Below, piece by piece: positions 1 through 4,952 of a stretch of 5,412 nt of DNA. Below the pieces are notes generated by a model. That model searched no databases. It had not been told where the DNA came from and saw nothing but the letters and a program-made list of their open reading frames with translations. The DNA is from Frankiales bacterium. Lineage in GTDB: Bacteria > Actinomycetota > Actinomycetes > Mycobacteriales > SCTD01. The first letter of the stretch is position 1. Every line of letters begins with the position of its first letter. The stretch is from NCBI GenBank assembly GCA_025966295.1, contig JAOPVD010000105.1, positions 1 through 5,412 on the forward strand. Reading direction: 5' to 3'. The position numbers and the translations under genes were made by a program.

Positions 1-183
1 GAGCAGTTGGCGCTGGCCGAGCAGGGCCGGCAGGACGCGCTCGCGGCCGAGCACCTCCAGGCGGCCGCGGCCGGCACGCCGACGGGGGACGGGCTCCCAC
101 TCGCCGCGCTCGCCGGCGGGTTGGTGCTGCTCGGCGCCGGCGGTCTGGCGCAGGCCCGGGGGCGCCGTACCGTCCGCTCCTAG
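1..183 (+). CDS. C-terminal end of a membrane-anchored protein (5' end outside window)
   Basis: Frame 1 is open from the window edge to a TAG at 181-183, giving 60 visible residues. The first 25 or so are rich in Ala, Glu and Gln (EQLALAEQGRQDALAAEHLQ) and look helical, possibly coiled coil. A short Gly/Thr/Pro linker follows, then one hydrophobic segment (about residues 31-49, PLAALAGGLVLLGAGGLAQA) and a basic end (RGRRTVRS). This is the layout of a C-terminally anchored extracytoplasmic protein. It resembles a sortase-sorting tail, but there is no clear LPxTG ahead of the helix, so a plain membrane anchor is more likely. Third codon positions are nearly all G/C, which supports real coding. 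The enoyl-CoA hydratase-like gene begins about 30 bp later on the same strand. I cannot name the family from this fragment. Confidence 0.7.
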   Translation, partial: EQLALAEQGRQDALAAEHLQAAAAGTPTGDGLPLAALAGGLVLLGAGGLAQARGRRTVRS

Positions 184-214
184 GCTGGGACTCCCTCACG
201 ACGAAGGAGTGCCC

Positions 215-994
215 GTGGTCCTCAAGGTCGAGCGCCCGTCCGACGGCGTGGTCCTGCTGACGCTGGACCTGCCCGACCGGCGCAACGCGATGACCGACGA
301 GCTGACGACGCAGTGGGGCGCCACCGTCGAGGGGCTGCGCGGCGACCGGTCGGTCCGGTGCGTCGTGGTCACCGGCGCCGGCAAGGCGTTCTCGGCCGGC
401 GGGGACCTGGGCTGGTTGCAGTCCGGCGGCCAGTCCATCGACGGGCTGCGCGACAAGATGCTGCCGTTCTACCGGACCTGGCTGACGCTGCGGACGCTCG
501 ACGTCCCGTCCATCGCCGCCGTCAACGGCGCCGCGGTCGGCGCGGGCGCGGCGCTCGCGCTGTCCTGCGACATCCGCTACGCCGGGGCCTCCGCGAAGTT
601 CACCGTGCCGTTCGCGCAGCTGGGCATGCACGCCGGGATGGCCACCACCTACACCCTCACCGAGGTCGCCGGGGTGGCCGCCGCCCGCGAGCTGCTGCTC
701 ACCGGCCGGGTCGCCGACGCGGCCGAGATGCTCCGCCTCGGCCTGTGCTCCGCGGTGTACGGCGACGACGTCCTGCTGGAGTCGGTGCTCGAGCGGGCTG
801 TCGAGGTCGCGGCCGCGGCGCCGGTCCCCACCCGGCTGCACAAGGAGGCGCTGCGCGACGGCGGCCCGGCGTCGTTCGAGCGGGCGCTGCAGTGGGAGGC
901 GCTGGCGCAGCCGGTCACGATGGCGACGCAGGACCTGCAGGAGGGCCTGCACGCCAAGGCCGAGAAGCGCCCGGCGGTCTTCACCGGCCGCTGA
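215..994 (+). CDS. Enoyl-CoA hydratase/isomerase (crotonase) family protein
   Basis: The product is a cytosolic acyl-CoA enzyme of the crotonase superfamily, 259 residues, the usual length. I chose GTG 215 because AAGGAG (204-209) lies 5 nt upstream; GTG 209 would overlap that ribosome site. Seen motifs: DRRNAM near the N-terminus; FSAGGDL (about 59-65) and NGAAVGAGAALALSCDIRYA (starting about 104), the two segments that form the oxyanion hole and CoA pocket; a typical C-terminal KRPAVFTGR. In a hand alignment with rat crotonase, the second catalytic Glu (Glu164) is kept as E159 in RELLLTGR. The position of Glu144 is Phe (F133, in FTVPFAQLG). Members with a single Glu include isomerases and other reactions, so hydratase activity should not be assumed. 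Possible roles are beta-oxidation or degradation of an unusual acyl-CoA; no partner gene is nearby. Family confidence is high, reaction confidence low. Confidence 0.92.
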   Translation: MVLKVERPSDGVVLLTLDLPDRRNAMTDELTTQWGATVEGLRGDRSVRCVVVTGAGKAFSAGGDLGWLQSGGQSIDGLRDKMLPFYRTWLTLRTLDVPSIAAVNGAAVGAGAALALSCDIRYAGASAKFTVPFAQLGMHAGMATTYTLTEVAGVAAARELLLTGRVADAAEMLRLGLCSAVYGDDVLLESVLERAVEVAAAAPVPTRLHKEALRDGGPASFERALQWEALAQPVTMATQDLQEGLHAKAEKRPAVFTGR

Positions 995-1013
995 CCGGCG
1001 AGCCCGGGACGCT

Positions 1014-1083
1014 ACGGAGCCCCCGGGCCCCGAACCTGCTCGCCTTCCCCTTGCGAGCGGATCCGGAGCACCGGGGGCTCCGT
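1014..1083. repeat. Nested inverted repeat, possible terminator of the crotonase gene
   Basis: A perfect 13-bp inverted repeat pairs 1014-1026 (ACGGAGCCCCCGG) with 1071-1083. Inside it a second perfect 6-bp repeat pairs 1038-1043 (GCTCGC) with 1053-1058 around a 9-nt loop. It starts about 20 bp after the crotonase stop, so it may act as a transcription end or 3' stabilising hairpin. No T-tract follows, so it is not a classical intrinsic terminator. The right arm touches the first DnaA-box-like 9-mer. Confidence 0.6.
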
Positions 1084-1227
1084 GGACAGCACGCTAGGAG
1101 CCCGCGGACGAGCCCGTCAACGCCGGGCCCCCGCCCCCTGTGGACACCCTTGGGGAACAGGTGTTGACGAGGCGGTGTGTCGCTGTGGACAGGCTTGTCC
1201 ACGGGTTGTGCACAACTTTGTGGATGA
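1081..1227. promoter_or_regulatory. Cluster of DnaA-box-like 9-mers
   Basis: Judged against the actinobacterial consensus TTGTCCACA (E. coli TTATCCACA), I find by eye: 1139-1147 reverse (GTGTCCACA), 1184-1192 reverse (CTGTCCACA), 1195-1203 forward (TTGTCCACG), 1206-1214 forward (TTGTGCACA, nearly palindromic so it also reads in reverse), and 1219-1227 reverse (TCATCCACA, one mismatch to the E. coli form). Each has 8 of 9 matches. A weaker copy lies at 1081-1089 reverse (7 of 9). Four sites lie within 44 bp, in both orientations, in the least GC-rich part of the region. This is the look of a DnaA-binding region. dnaA and dnaN, which flank the chromosomal origin in actinobacteria, are not in the window, so a secondary DnaA-binding (titration or timing) locus fits better than oriC. 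Binding is inferred. Confidence 0.5.
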
Positions 1228-1468
1228 CCGGTTCGGGCCTCCTGACCTGCGGCGACGCGTCCCGGCCCTGTGGGCGGAAGAAAAGTGGCGACAAAGCGGA
1301 CTGCACCGGGCCGTACGGGTGCGCGGCGGTTCTGGCGCCGGCCGCGTGGGGGTTCGCCCGGTGGGGAGCCGGGGGCGGAAGCGGCGCACCGCAGCCGCAC
1401 GGGTGGGGCCGGACTGGCCGCGACAGGCGCCGAACGGCTCCCGCGGTGGAAGCGGGGGAGCTCGGGCG

Positions 1469-2866
1469 TCAGGCGGGGCCTTGGGTCGGGGGGCCGTCGG
1501 GGCCGTCGCCGTCCTCGCCGTAGGCGGACGCAGCGTCGTCGTCCAGCTTGCCGTCGAAGTCCTTGTCCAGCGCCCGCAGCCCGGCGTCCCAGTCGGTGGC
1601 CGGCCGGCCGCGGCCGCCCGGACCGGACCAGGCGGTCGGGTCGTCCAGGTCGGACGGGCCGGGCAGCAGGTCGGGGTGCATCCAGAGGCCGTCGCGGCCG
1701 CCGATCCCGCGGGCCTCGGTGAGCGCGGCCCACAGCGCGGCCGCCTCCCGGAGCCGGCGCGGCCGCAGCTCCAGGCCGACGAGGGTGGCGAACGTCTGCT
1801 CCGCCGGACCGCCGGTCGCCCGGCGGCGTCGTACCGTCTCGCGGAGCTGGACGGCGTGGGGCAGCGTCTTGGAGGCCGCGGCGTCCACGACCAGGTCGAC
1901 CCAGCCCTCGACGAGCGCCAGTGCGGTCTCGAGCCGGCTGAGCGCGGCCTGCTGCGCCGCGGTCGGCTCGAGCTCGAACATCCCGGACGCGAACGCCTCC
2001 TGGACCGCCTCCGGGCTGGTGGGGTCGAACGAGCCGACCGCCCGCTCGATGGCCGCCGGGTCGACCTCGATGCCCCGCGCGTAGGCGTCGACCGCGTCGT
2101 ACAGGTGCGCCTTGAGCCAGGGGACGTGCACGAACAGCCGCTGGTGGGCGGCCTCGCGCAGCGCCAGGTAGAGCCGCACCTCGTCGAGCGGCACCTCCAG
2201 GCCGTCGGCGAAGGCGGCGATGTTGGCCGGCAGCAGTGCGCTGCGCCCGAGCGGGATGCCGACCTCGGTGGTGCCGAGCACCTCACCGGCCAGCGCGCCG
2301 AGCGCCTGCCCGACCTGGGCACCGAAGACCAGGCCGCCGATCTGCTGCATGACCCCGGCGAAGGGGTTGGGGCCCAGCCCCGCCAGCCCCGACGGGCCGA
2401 GCATCCCCGCGATCTCGGGCGGCAGGTTGTCGCCGGTCAGGCCCTGCTCGAGGGCCTTGCCCATGGCCTCGGTGACCCGGCCCGCGACCGGGTCGATGAG
2501 CTGCTTCCAGGCGGCCGTGGTGCCTTCCAGCCAGCCGGTCCGTGACCAGGCCGCCGGCTCGGGGCCGGCCGCGGGCAGCGTTGTCACCGGGTCGAGCCAC
2601 AGGTCCGCGAGCCGACCGGCGTCGGCGATCTCGCGGGTCTCCTGCGCGGTCACCGGGCGGTCGTTCTCCTTCAGCGCGGCGTCGGCGACCTCGCGGGCCA
2701 GGTCCCAGTTGACCGGGCCGCCGGACCACGACATCAGCCGCTGCAGCTGCCCGAACAGGTCGGCGCCGCCGGCGCCGAACATCTTGGACAGCCCGAACGG
2801 GTCGTTGGGGTCGGGTTCGTCATCGGGCCGGTCCGGCCCCCCGAACCCGAACGGCGGGCGGGTCAT
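1469..2866 (-). CDS. DUF2342 / zincin_2 family putative zinc-dependent metallopeptidase
   Basis: The product has 465 residues, normal for this actinobacterial family (often annotated putative hydrolase or zinc-dependent metalloprotease). The ATG at 2864-2866 matches the family start (MTRPPFGFGG, then an acidic Pro-rich stretch and NDPFGLSKMFGAGG). The frame stays open far upstream, but only as antisense of the SDR gene. Seen motifs: GGPVNWDLAREVAD (about 49-62), a Gly/Ala-rich helix region (170-197, FGAQVGQALGALAGEVLG), LREAAHQRLFVHVPWL (236-251) and LVEGWVDLVVDAA (318-330). R237-E-A-A-H241 sits where a zincin HExxH would be, with Arg for the first His; E320 could be a further ligand. Metal binding is a family inference and substrates are unknown. 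The C-terminal tail has D-x-D-x-D-G spacing (434-439) like a calcium loop. There is no signal peptide, so it is probably cytosolic. No clear Shine-Dalgarno precedes the start. Confidence 0.9.
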   Translation of the reverse strand: MTRPPFGFGGPDRPDDEPDPNDPFGLSKMFGAGGADLFGQLQRLMSWSGGPVNWDLAREVADAALKENDRPVTAQETREIADAGRLADLWLDPVTTLPAAGPEPAAWSRTGWLEGTTAAWKQLIDPVAGRVTEAMGKALEQGLTGDNLPPEIAGMLGPSGLAGLGPNPFAGVMQQIGGLVFGAQVGQALGALAGEVLGTTEVGIPLGRSALLPANIAAFADGLEVPLDEVRLYLALREAAHQRLFVHVPWLKAHLYDAVDAYARGIEVDPAAIERAVGSFDPTSPEAVQEAFASGMFELEPTAAQQAALSRLETALALVEGWVDLVVDAAASKTLPHAVQLRETVRRRRATGGPAEQTFATLVGLELRPRRLREAAALWAALTEARGIGGRDGLWMHPDLLPGPSDLDDPTAWSGPGGRGRPATDWDAGLRALDKDFDGKLDDDAASAYGEDGDGPDGPPTQGPA

Positions 2867-2892
2867 GAGCGGCGCACCGGGATCATGGGTCC

Positions 2893-2898
2893 AACGTA
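2893..2898 (-). promoter_or_regulatory. Possible -10 box for the DUF2342 gene
   Basis: On the minus strand, 2898-2893 reads TACGTT, matching the actinobacterial TAnnnT -10 pattern. A transcript starting about 7 nt downstream would leave a leader of about 20 nt before the ATG at 2866. No clear -35 is visible. The divergent SDR gene begins about 30-35 bp away on the other strand, and I find no equally good -10 for it. Confidence 0.35.
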
Positions 2899-2927
2899 AC
2901 CCGGCCAGATGCGAGACAGTGGTCCGC

Positions 2928-3983
2928 GTGGTTCGCCTACGGCGCAAGCCCCTCGGCCCGGAGGTCGTCGCCGTCACCGGCGCTGCCACCGGCCTCGGCC
3001 GCGCGCTCGTCGAGCGGCTGGCCGTTCGCGAGGACCTGGCCGGGCTGGTCGGCATCGACACCGTCGCCGCCCCGTTCGACGGGGTGGTCTGGCGCACCGC
3101 CGACGTCCGGGACCCGCTGCTCTCCACCCGCTTCGACGGCGTCACCACCGTGGTGCACCTCGCCACCTCGTACGACGTGTCGGAGCCCGCGGTCGGCCGG
3201 CGGGCGCTGAACGTCCGTGGCACCGCCCAGGTCCTGGAGGCGGCCCGCGCCGCGGGGGTGCGGCGGGTCGTGCTGGCCACCTCCACCGACGTGTACGGCC
3301 ACCAGGCCGACAACGCCGTACCGCTGGCGGACGCCGCGCCGCTGCGGGCCGAGCCGGACGACGGGACGCTCGCCGGTGACCACGTCGAGGTCGAGCGCCT
3401 CGCCCAGCACAGCGCCCGGGCCGGGCTGCCGGTGACGGTGCTGCGGCCGGCCACCCTGGTCGGGCTCGGGCCCGCGTACGACGGGCAGGTGCTGCGCCAG
3501 CTGTCGGCCGCCCGGCTGCTGGCCGTGCGCGGTGTCGAGCCGTTGTGGCAGCTGTGCCATGCCGACGACCTGCTGGCCGCGCTCGAGCTGGCCGCGCTGG
3601 GGGCCGTCAGCGGCGGGCTCGCGGTCGCCTGCGAGGGGGCGCTGCCGCAGGCCGTCGTGGAGCAGCTGACCGGCCGGCGCCGGCTGGAGCTGCCCGCTGG
3701 CGTGGCGATCTCGACCGCCGAGCGGCTGCACCGCGCCGGCCTCACGACCGCCTCGCCGCGCGAGCTGGACCACCTGCTCGGCCCGCTCGTCGTCGGCTGC
3801 GACGGCCTGCGGGCCGCCGGCTGGGCGCCGACCTGGTGCAACGAGGACGTCCTGCTCAGCCACCTCGCCGAGCGGTCCGCCGACGCGCGCGGGTCGGCGT
3901 ACACGGCCGCGGGCGCGACCGTGGCCCTGCTCGGGACGGCGGCGCTCGTGCGGCAGGCCCGCCGCCGCCGGCGCGGTCTCTAG
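2928..3983 (+). CDS. Atypical NAD(P)-binding SDR/epimerase-family protein
   Basis: A Rossmann-fold protein of 351 residues from GTG 2928; GTG 2919 is an equally weak alternative (+3 residues) and neither has a good ribosome site. Seen: the dinucleotide motif VVAVTGAATGLGRAL (13-26), VVHLATSYD (start of beta4), NVRGTAQVLEAARAAGVRRVVLATSTDVYG (a typical extended-SDR segment, with S119-T120) and VLRPATLVG. The nucleotide motif is GxxxGxG, as in classical SDRs, rather than the GxxGxxG usual for epimerases. The catalytic YxxxK is absent: aligned on the following EVERL, Tyr is L148 and Lys is H152. A hydrophobic stretch (about 325-341) followed by RQARRRRR ends the protein, suggesting a membrane-associated tail. 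It may bind NAD(P) without usual SDR catalysis. It starts divergently from the DUF2342 gene and is followed 9 bp later by moaE, probably as one transcript. Substrate unknown. Confidence 0.87.
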   Translation: MVRLRRKPLGPEVVAVTGAATGLGRALVERLAVREDLAGLVGIDTVAAPFDGVVWRTADVRDPLLSTRFDGVTTVVHLATSYDVSEPAVGRRALNVRGTAQVLEAARAAGVRRVVLATSTDVYGHQADNAVPLADAAPLRAEPDDGTLAGDHVEVERLAQHSARAGLPVTVLRPATLVGLGPAYDGQVLRQLSAARLLAVRGVEPLWQLCHADDLLAALELAALGAVSGGLAVACEGALPQAVVEQLTGRRRLELPAGVAISTAERLHRAGLTTASPRELDHLLGPLVVGCDGLRAAGWAPTWCNEDVLLSHLAERSADARGSAYTAAGATVALLGTAALVRQARRRRRGL

Positions 3984-3992
3984 GCTGCGCAG

Positions 3993-4403
3993 GTGCTGGT
4001 CGATCTCCGCTCCGAACCGCTGTCCGTCGCCGAGGTCCTCGCCGCCGTCGAGGACCCGGGCGCGGGGGGCGTGGTCTCGTTCACCGGGCTGGTGCGGGCC
4101 TCCGACGGCGGCCGCGCGGTCACGACTCTCGAGTACTCGGCGCACCCGACCGCGGTCGAGCTGATGCGCACGGTGGTGGCCCGGATCGGGGCGGCCCCCG
4201 GGGTGGTGCAGGTGGCCGCCCTGCACCGGGTCGGGCTGCTTGCCGTCGGTGACGTCGCGGTGGTGGTCGCGGCGTCCGCGGCGCACCGCGACGAGGCCTT
4301 CGTGGCGTGCCGCCGGCTGATCGACGAGATCAAGGCGGAGGTGCCGATCTGGAAGCACCAGGTCTTCACCGACGGCACCGAGCAGTGGGTAGGAACACCC
4401 TGA
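3993..4403 (+). CDS. moaE: Molybdopterin synthase catalytic (large) subunit MoaE
   Basis: MoaE, with the thiocarboxylated small subunit MoaD, adds the two dithiolene sulfurs to cyclic pyranopterin monophosphate to make molybdopterin in the cytosol. The 136-residue product has normal family length. Seen motifs: VVSFTGLVRASDGG (27-40, with R35), LEYSAHP (46-52), LHRVGLLAVGDVAVVV (77-92), AHRDEAFVACRRLIDEIK (97-114) and VPIWKHQVF (117-125), ending EQWVGTP. K114 and K121 match the two active-site lysines of E. coli MoaE (Lys119 and Lys126). The GTG start at 3993 lies 9 bp after the SDR stop with only a poor ribosome site, which suggests coupling to that gene. No moaD, moaA, moaC or moeA is visible here, so the MoaD partner must be encoded elsewhere. 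I see no fused MoaD domain. Confidence 0.95.
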   Translation: MLVDLRSEPLSVAEVLAAVEDPGAGGVVSFTGLVRASDGGRAVTTLEYSAHPTAVELMRTVVARIGAAPGVVQVAALHRVGLLAVGDVAVVVAASAAHRDEAFVACRRLIDEIKAEVPIWKHQVFTDGTEQWVGTP

Positions 4404-4433
4404 ACGGACCTACTCCGGCGCGGGTCCAGCCGT

Positions 4434-4439
4434 TACGAT
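4434..4439 (+). promoter_or_regulatory. Probable -10 box for the small membrane protein gene
   Basis: TACGAT matches the TAnnnT -10 consensus of actinobacterial housekeeping promoters. It lies 31 bp after the moaE stop and 38 bp before the ATG at 4478, giving a predicted leader of about 30 nt. I see no convincing -35 at 17-18 bp spacing. It suggests the small gene can be expressed apart from moaE. Confidence 0.45.
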
Positions 4440-4477
4440 GACAACGCCTCCCGGCCCCCGACCCGCGGAAAGTGCTC

Positions 4478-4681
4478 ATGCCCTCCTGGCTCCTCTGGCT
4501 CAGCCCGGTGATCGTCGCCCCGCTGCTGGCCGTCGTGTGGATCTCCTGGGCTGCCCGTCCGCGGGGGCCCGTGCAGGCGATCGAGACGGTCGAGAAGTAC
4601 GACCGGTTCCGGGCCGCGCTGACCCAGCCGGTGCCTGAGCCGCGCCGGCCGCGCTCCAAGGCCAAGGCCAAGTCCCGCTAG
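4478..4681 (+). CDS. Small single-pass membrane protein, unknown function
   Basis: The product has 67 residues. ATG 4478 is preferred over GTG 4472 because GGAAAG (4467-4472) sits 5 nt upstream as a ribosome site. Residues 4-26 (from WLLWLSPVIVAPLLAVV) form one Trp-rich membrane helix. Then comes RPRGPVQAIETVEKYDRFRAAL, an amphipathic charged segment, and a very basic Pro/Arg/Lys tail (PRRPRSKAKAKSR). The positive-inside rule puts the C-terminus in the cytosol. Near-uniform G/C third positions support coding. I recall similar short proteins with an RPRGP...E.yrRfraAL-like segment near this locus in other high-GC actinobacteria, but cannot name a function. It follows moaE by 74 bp and ends just before the inverted repeat at 4692. 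Confidence 0.75.
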   Translation: MPSWLLWLSPVIVAPLLAVVWISWAARPRGPVQAIETVEKYDRFRAALTQPVPEPRRPRSKAKAKSR

Positions 4682-4691
4682 CTCAGTTCGT

Positions 4692-4757
4692 CGCCGATCA
4701 TGGGGTTTGTGTGCGCGCGCTGAGCGTGCGCGGCGGGCACCCTTTCCATGATCGGCG
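4692..4757. repeat. Nested inverted repeat between convergent genes (bidirectional terminator or REP-like element)
   Basis: A perfect 12-bp inverted repeat pairs 4692-4703 (CGCCGATCATGG) with 4746-4757 (CCATGATCGGCG). Between the arms a second hairpin pairs 4713-4720 (GCGCGCGC) with 4724-4731 (GCGTGCGC; one G-T pair) around a TGA loop. It begins 10 bp after the stop of the small membrane protein gene and ends 24 bp before the stop of the convergent minus-strand gene, so it could end transcription from both sides. The outer-arm core GATCATGG also occurs at 2881-2888, in the other intergenic gap. That hints at a dispersed genomic repeat rather than a one-off terminator. No T-tract is present. 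Confidence 0.65.
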
Positions 4758-4781
4758 CGGAGTTGGGGGTGGTGCGGCGGG

Positions 4782-4952
4782 CTAGTGCGTCGGGATCCAG
4801 ACGCAGATGCCGTCCAGCTGGCCGCGGTTGCTGTCGGAGGCGCCGACGCAGAAGCCGTGACCGTTCTCGTGCGGCGCGGCGGCGAGGGCCGGGGCGGCGA
4901 GCCCGCCGGTGAGGATGGCGAGGGCGGCGAGCAGAGCGGAACGTCGGATCAT
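4782..4952 (-). CDS. Small secreted peptide with signal sequence and two cysteines
   Basis: A 56-residue product starting at ATG 4952, with AGGAG 8 nt upstream as a good ribosome site. The N-terminus is a textbook Sec signal peptide: MIRR, a hydrophobic core (SALLAALAILTGGLAA), then APALAAA with an AxA-type cleavage site near residues 24-26. The mature peptide would be about 30 residues (PHENGHGFCVGASDSNRG, then a Cys-Val-Trp-Ile-Pro end) with C35 and C50, which could form one disulfide. Codons end almost always in G or C. Its ATG overlaps the TGA of the upstream gene as ATGA (4949-4952), so translation is probably coupled. I do not recognise a family. Possible roles include a surface or structural peptide, a signalling peptide or a bacteriocin-like product; nothing in the sequence decides between them. 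Confidence 0.75.
   Translation of the reverse strand: MIRRSALLAALAILTGGLAAPALAAAPHENGHGFCVGASDSNRGQLDGICVWIPTH

Larger units (their letters stand above)
995..1468. other. Long intergenic region between convergent genes
   Basis: About 470 bp lie between the stop of the crotonase gene and the stop of the DUF2342 gene, which point at each other. Several frames are open here, but they give low-complexity Arg/Gly/Pro-rich translations without family motifs and run into antisense of the peptidase gene, so I do not call them. The left part holds a nested inverted repeat (1014-1083) and a DnaA-box-like cluster (1081-1227), both listed separately. From about 1228 to 1468 I see G/C-rich sequence with a short purine/A-rich patch around 1277-1300, and no convincing gene or RNA. 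Confidence 0.6.

Noticed and set aside
1011..1083. tRNA-like fold on the minus strand (acceptor-like stem and a GGTTCG stretch)
   Set aside because: The T-stem does not pair, there is no D-loop GG, and no anticodon arm with a 7-nt loop can be formed.
1081..1227. Chromosomal replication origin oriC
   Set aside because: dnaA and dnaN are not adjacent in the window and no clear AT-rich unwinding region is seen. The site cluster itself is kept as a finding.
1082..2545. 487-codon open frame on the + strand across the intergenic region and the peptidase gene
   Set aside because: The translation is low-complexity Arg/Gly/Pro/Val and runs antisense to a well-supported DUF2342 gene. Long open shadow frames are expected at this GC content.
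2220..2927. N-terminal extension of the SDR frame by about 236 codons
   Set aside because: It is antisense to the DUF2342 gene, and the Rossmann motif should lie near the N-terminus, as it does from GTG 2919 or 2928.
2867..3904. Upstream extension of the DUF2342 frame, giving 811 residues
   Set aside because: The extension is antisense to the SDR gene and is Ser/Arg/Thr-rich. The family N-terminus begins at ATG 2866.
2937..4358. 473-codon open frame on the - strand
   Set aside because: It is a mirror of the SDR and moaE genes with Gly/Arg/Gln-rich translation and no family motif.
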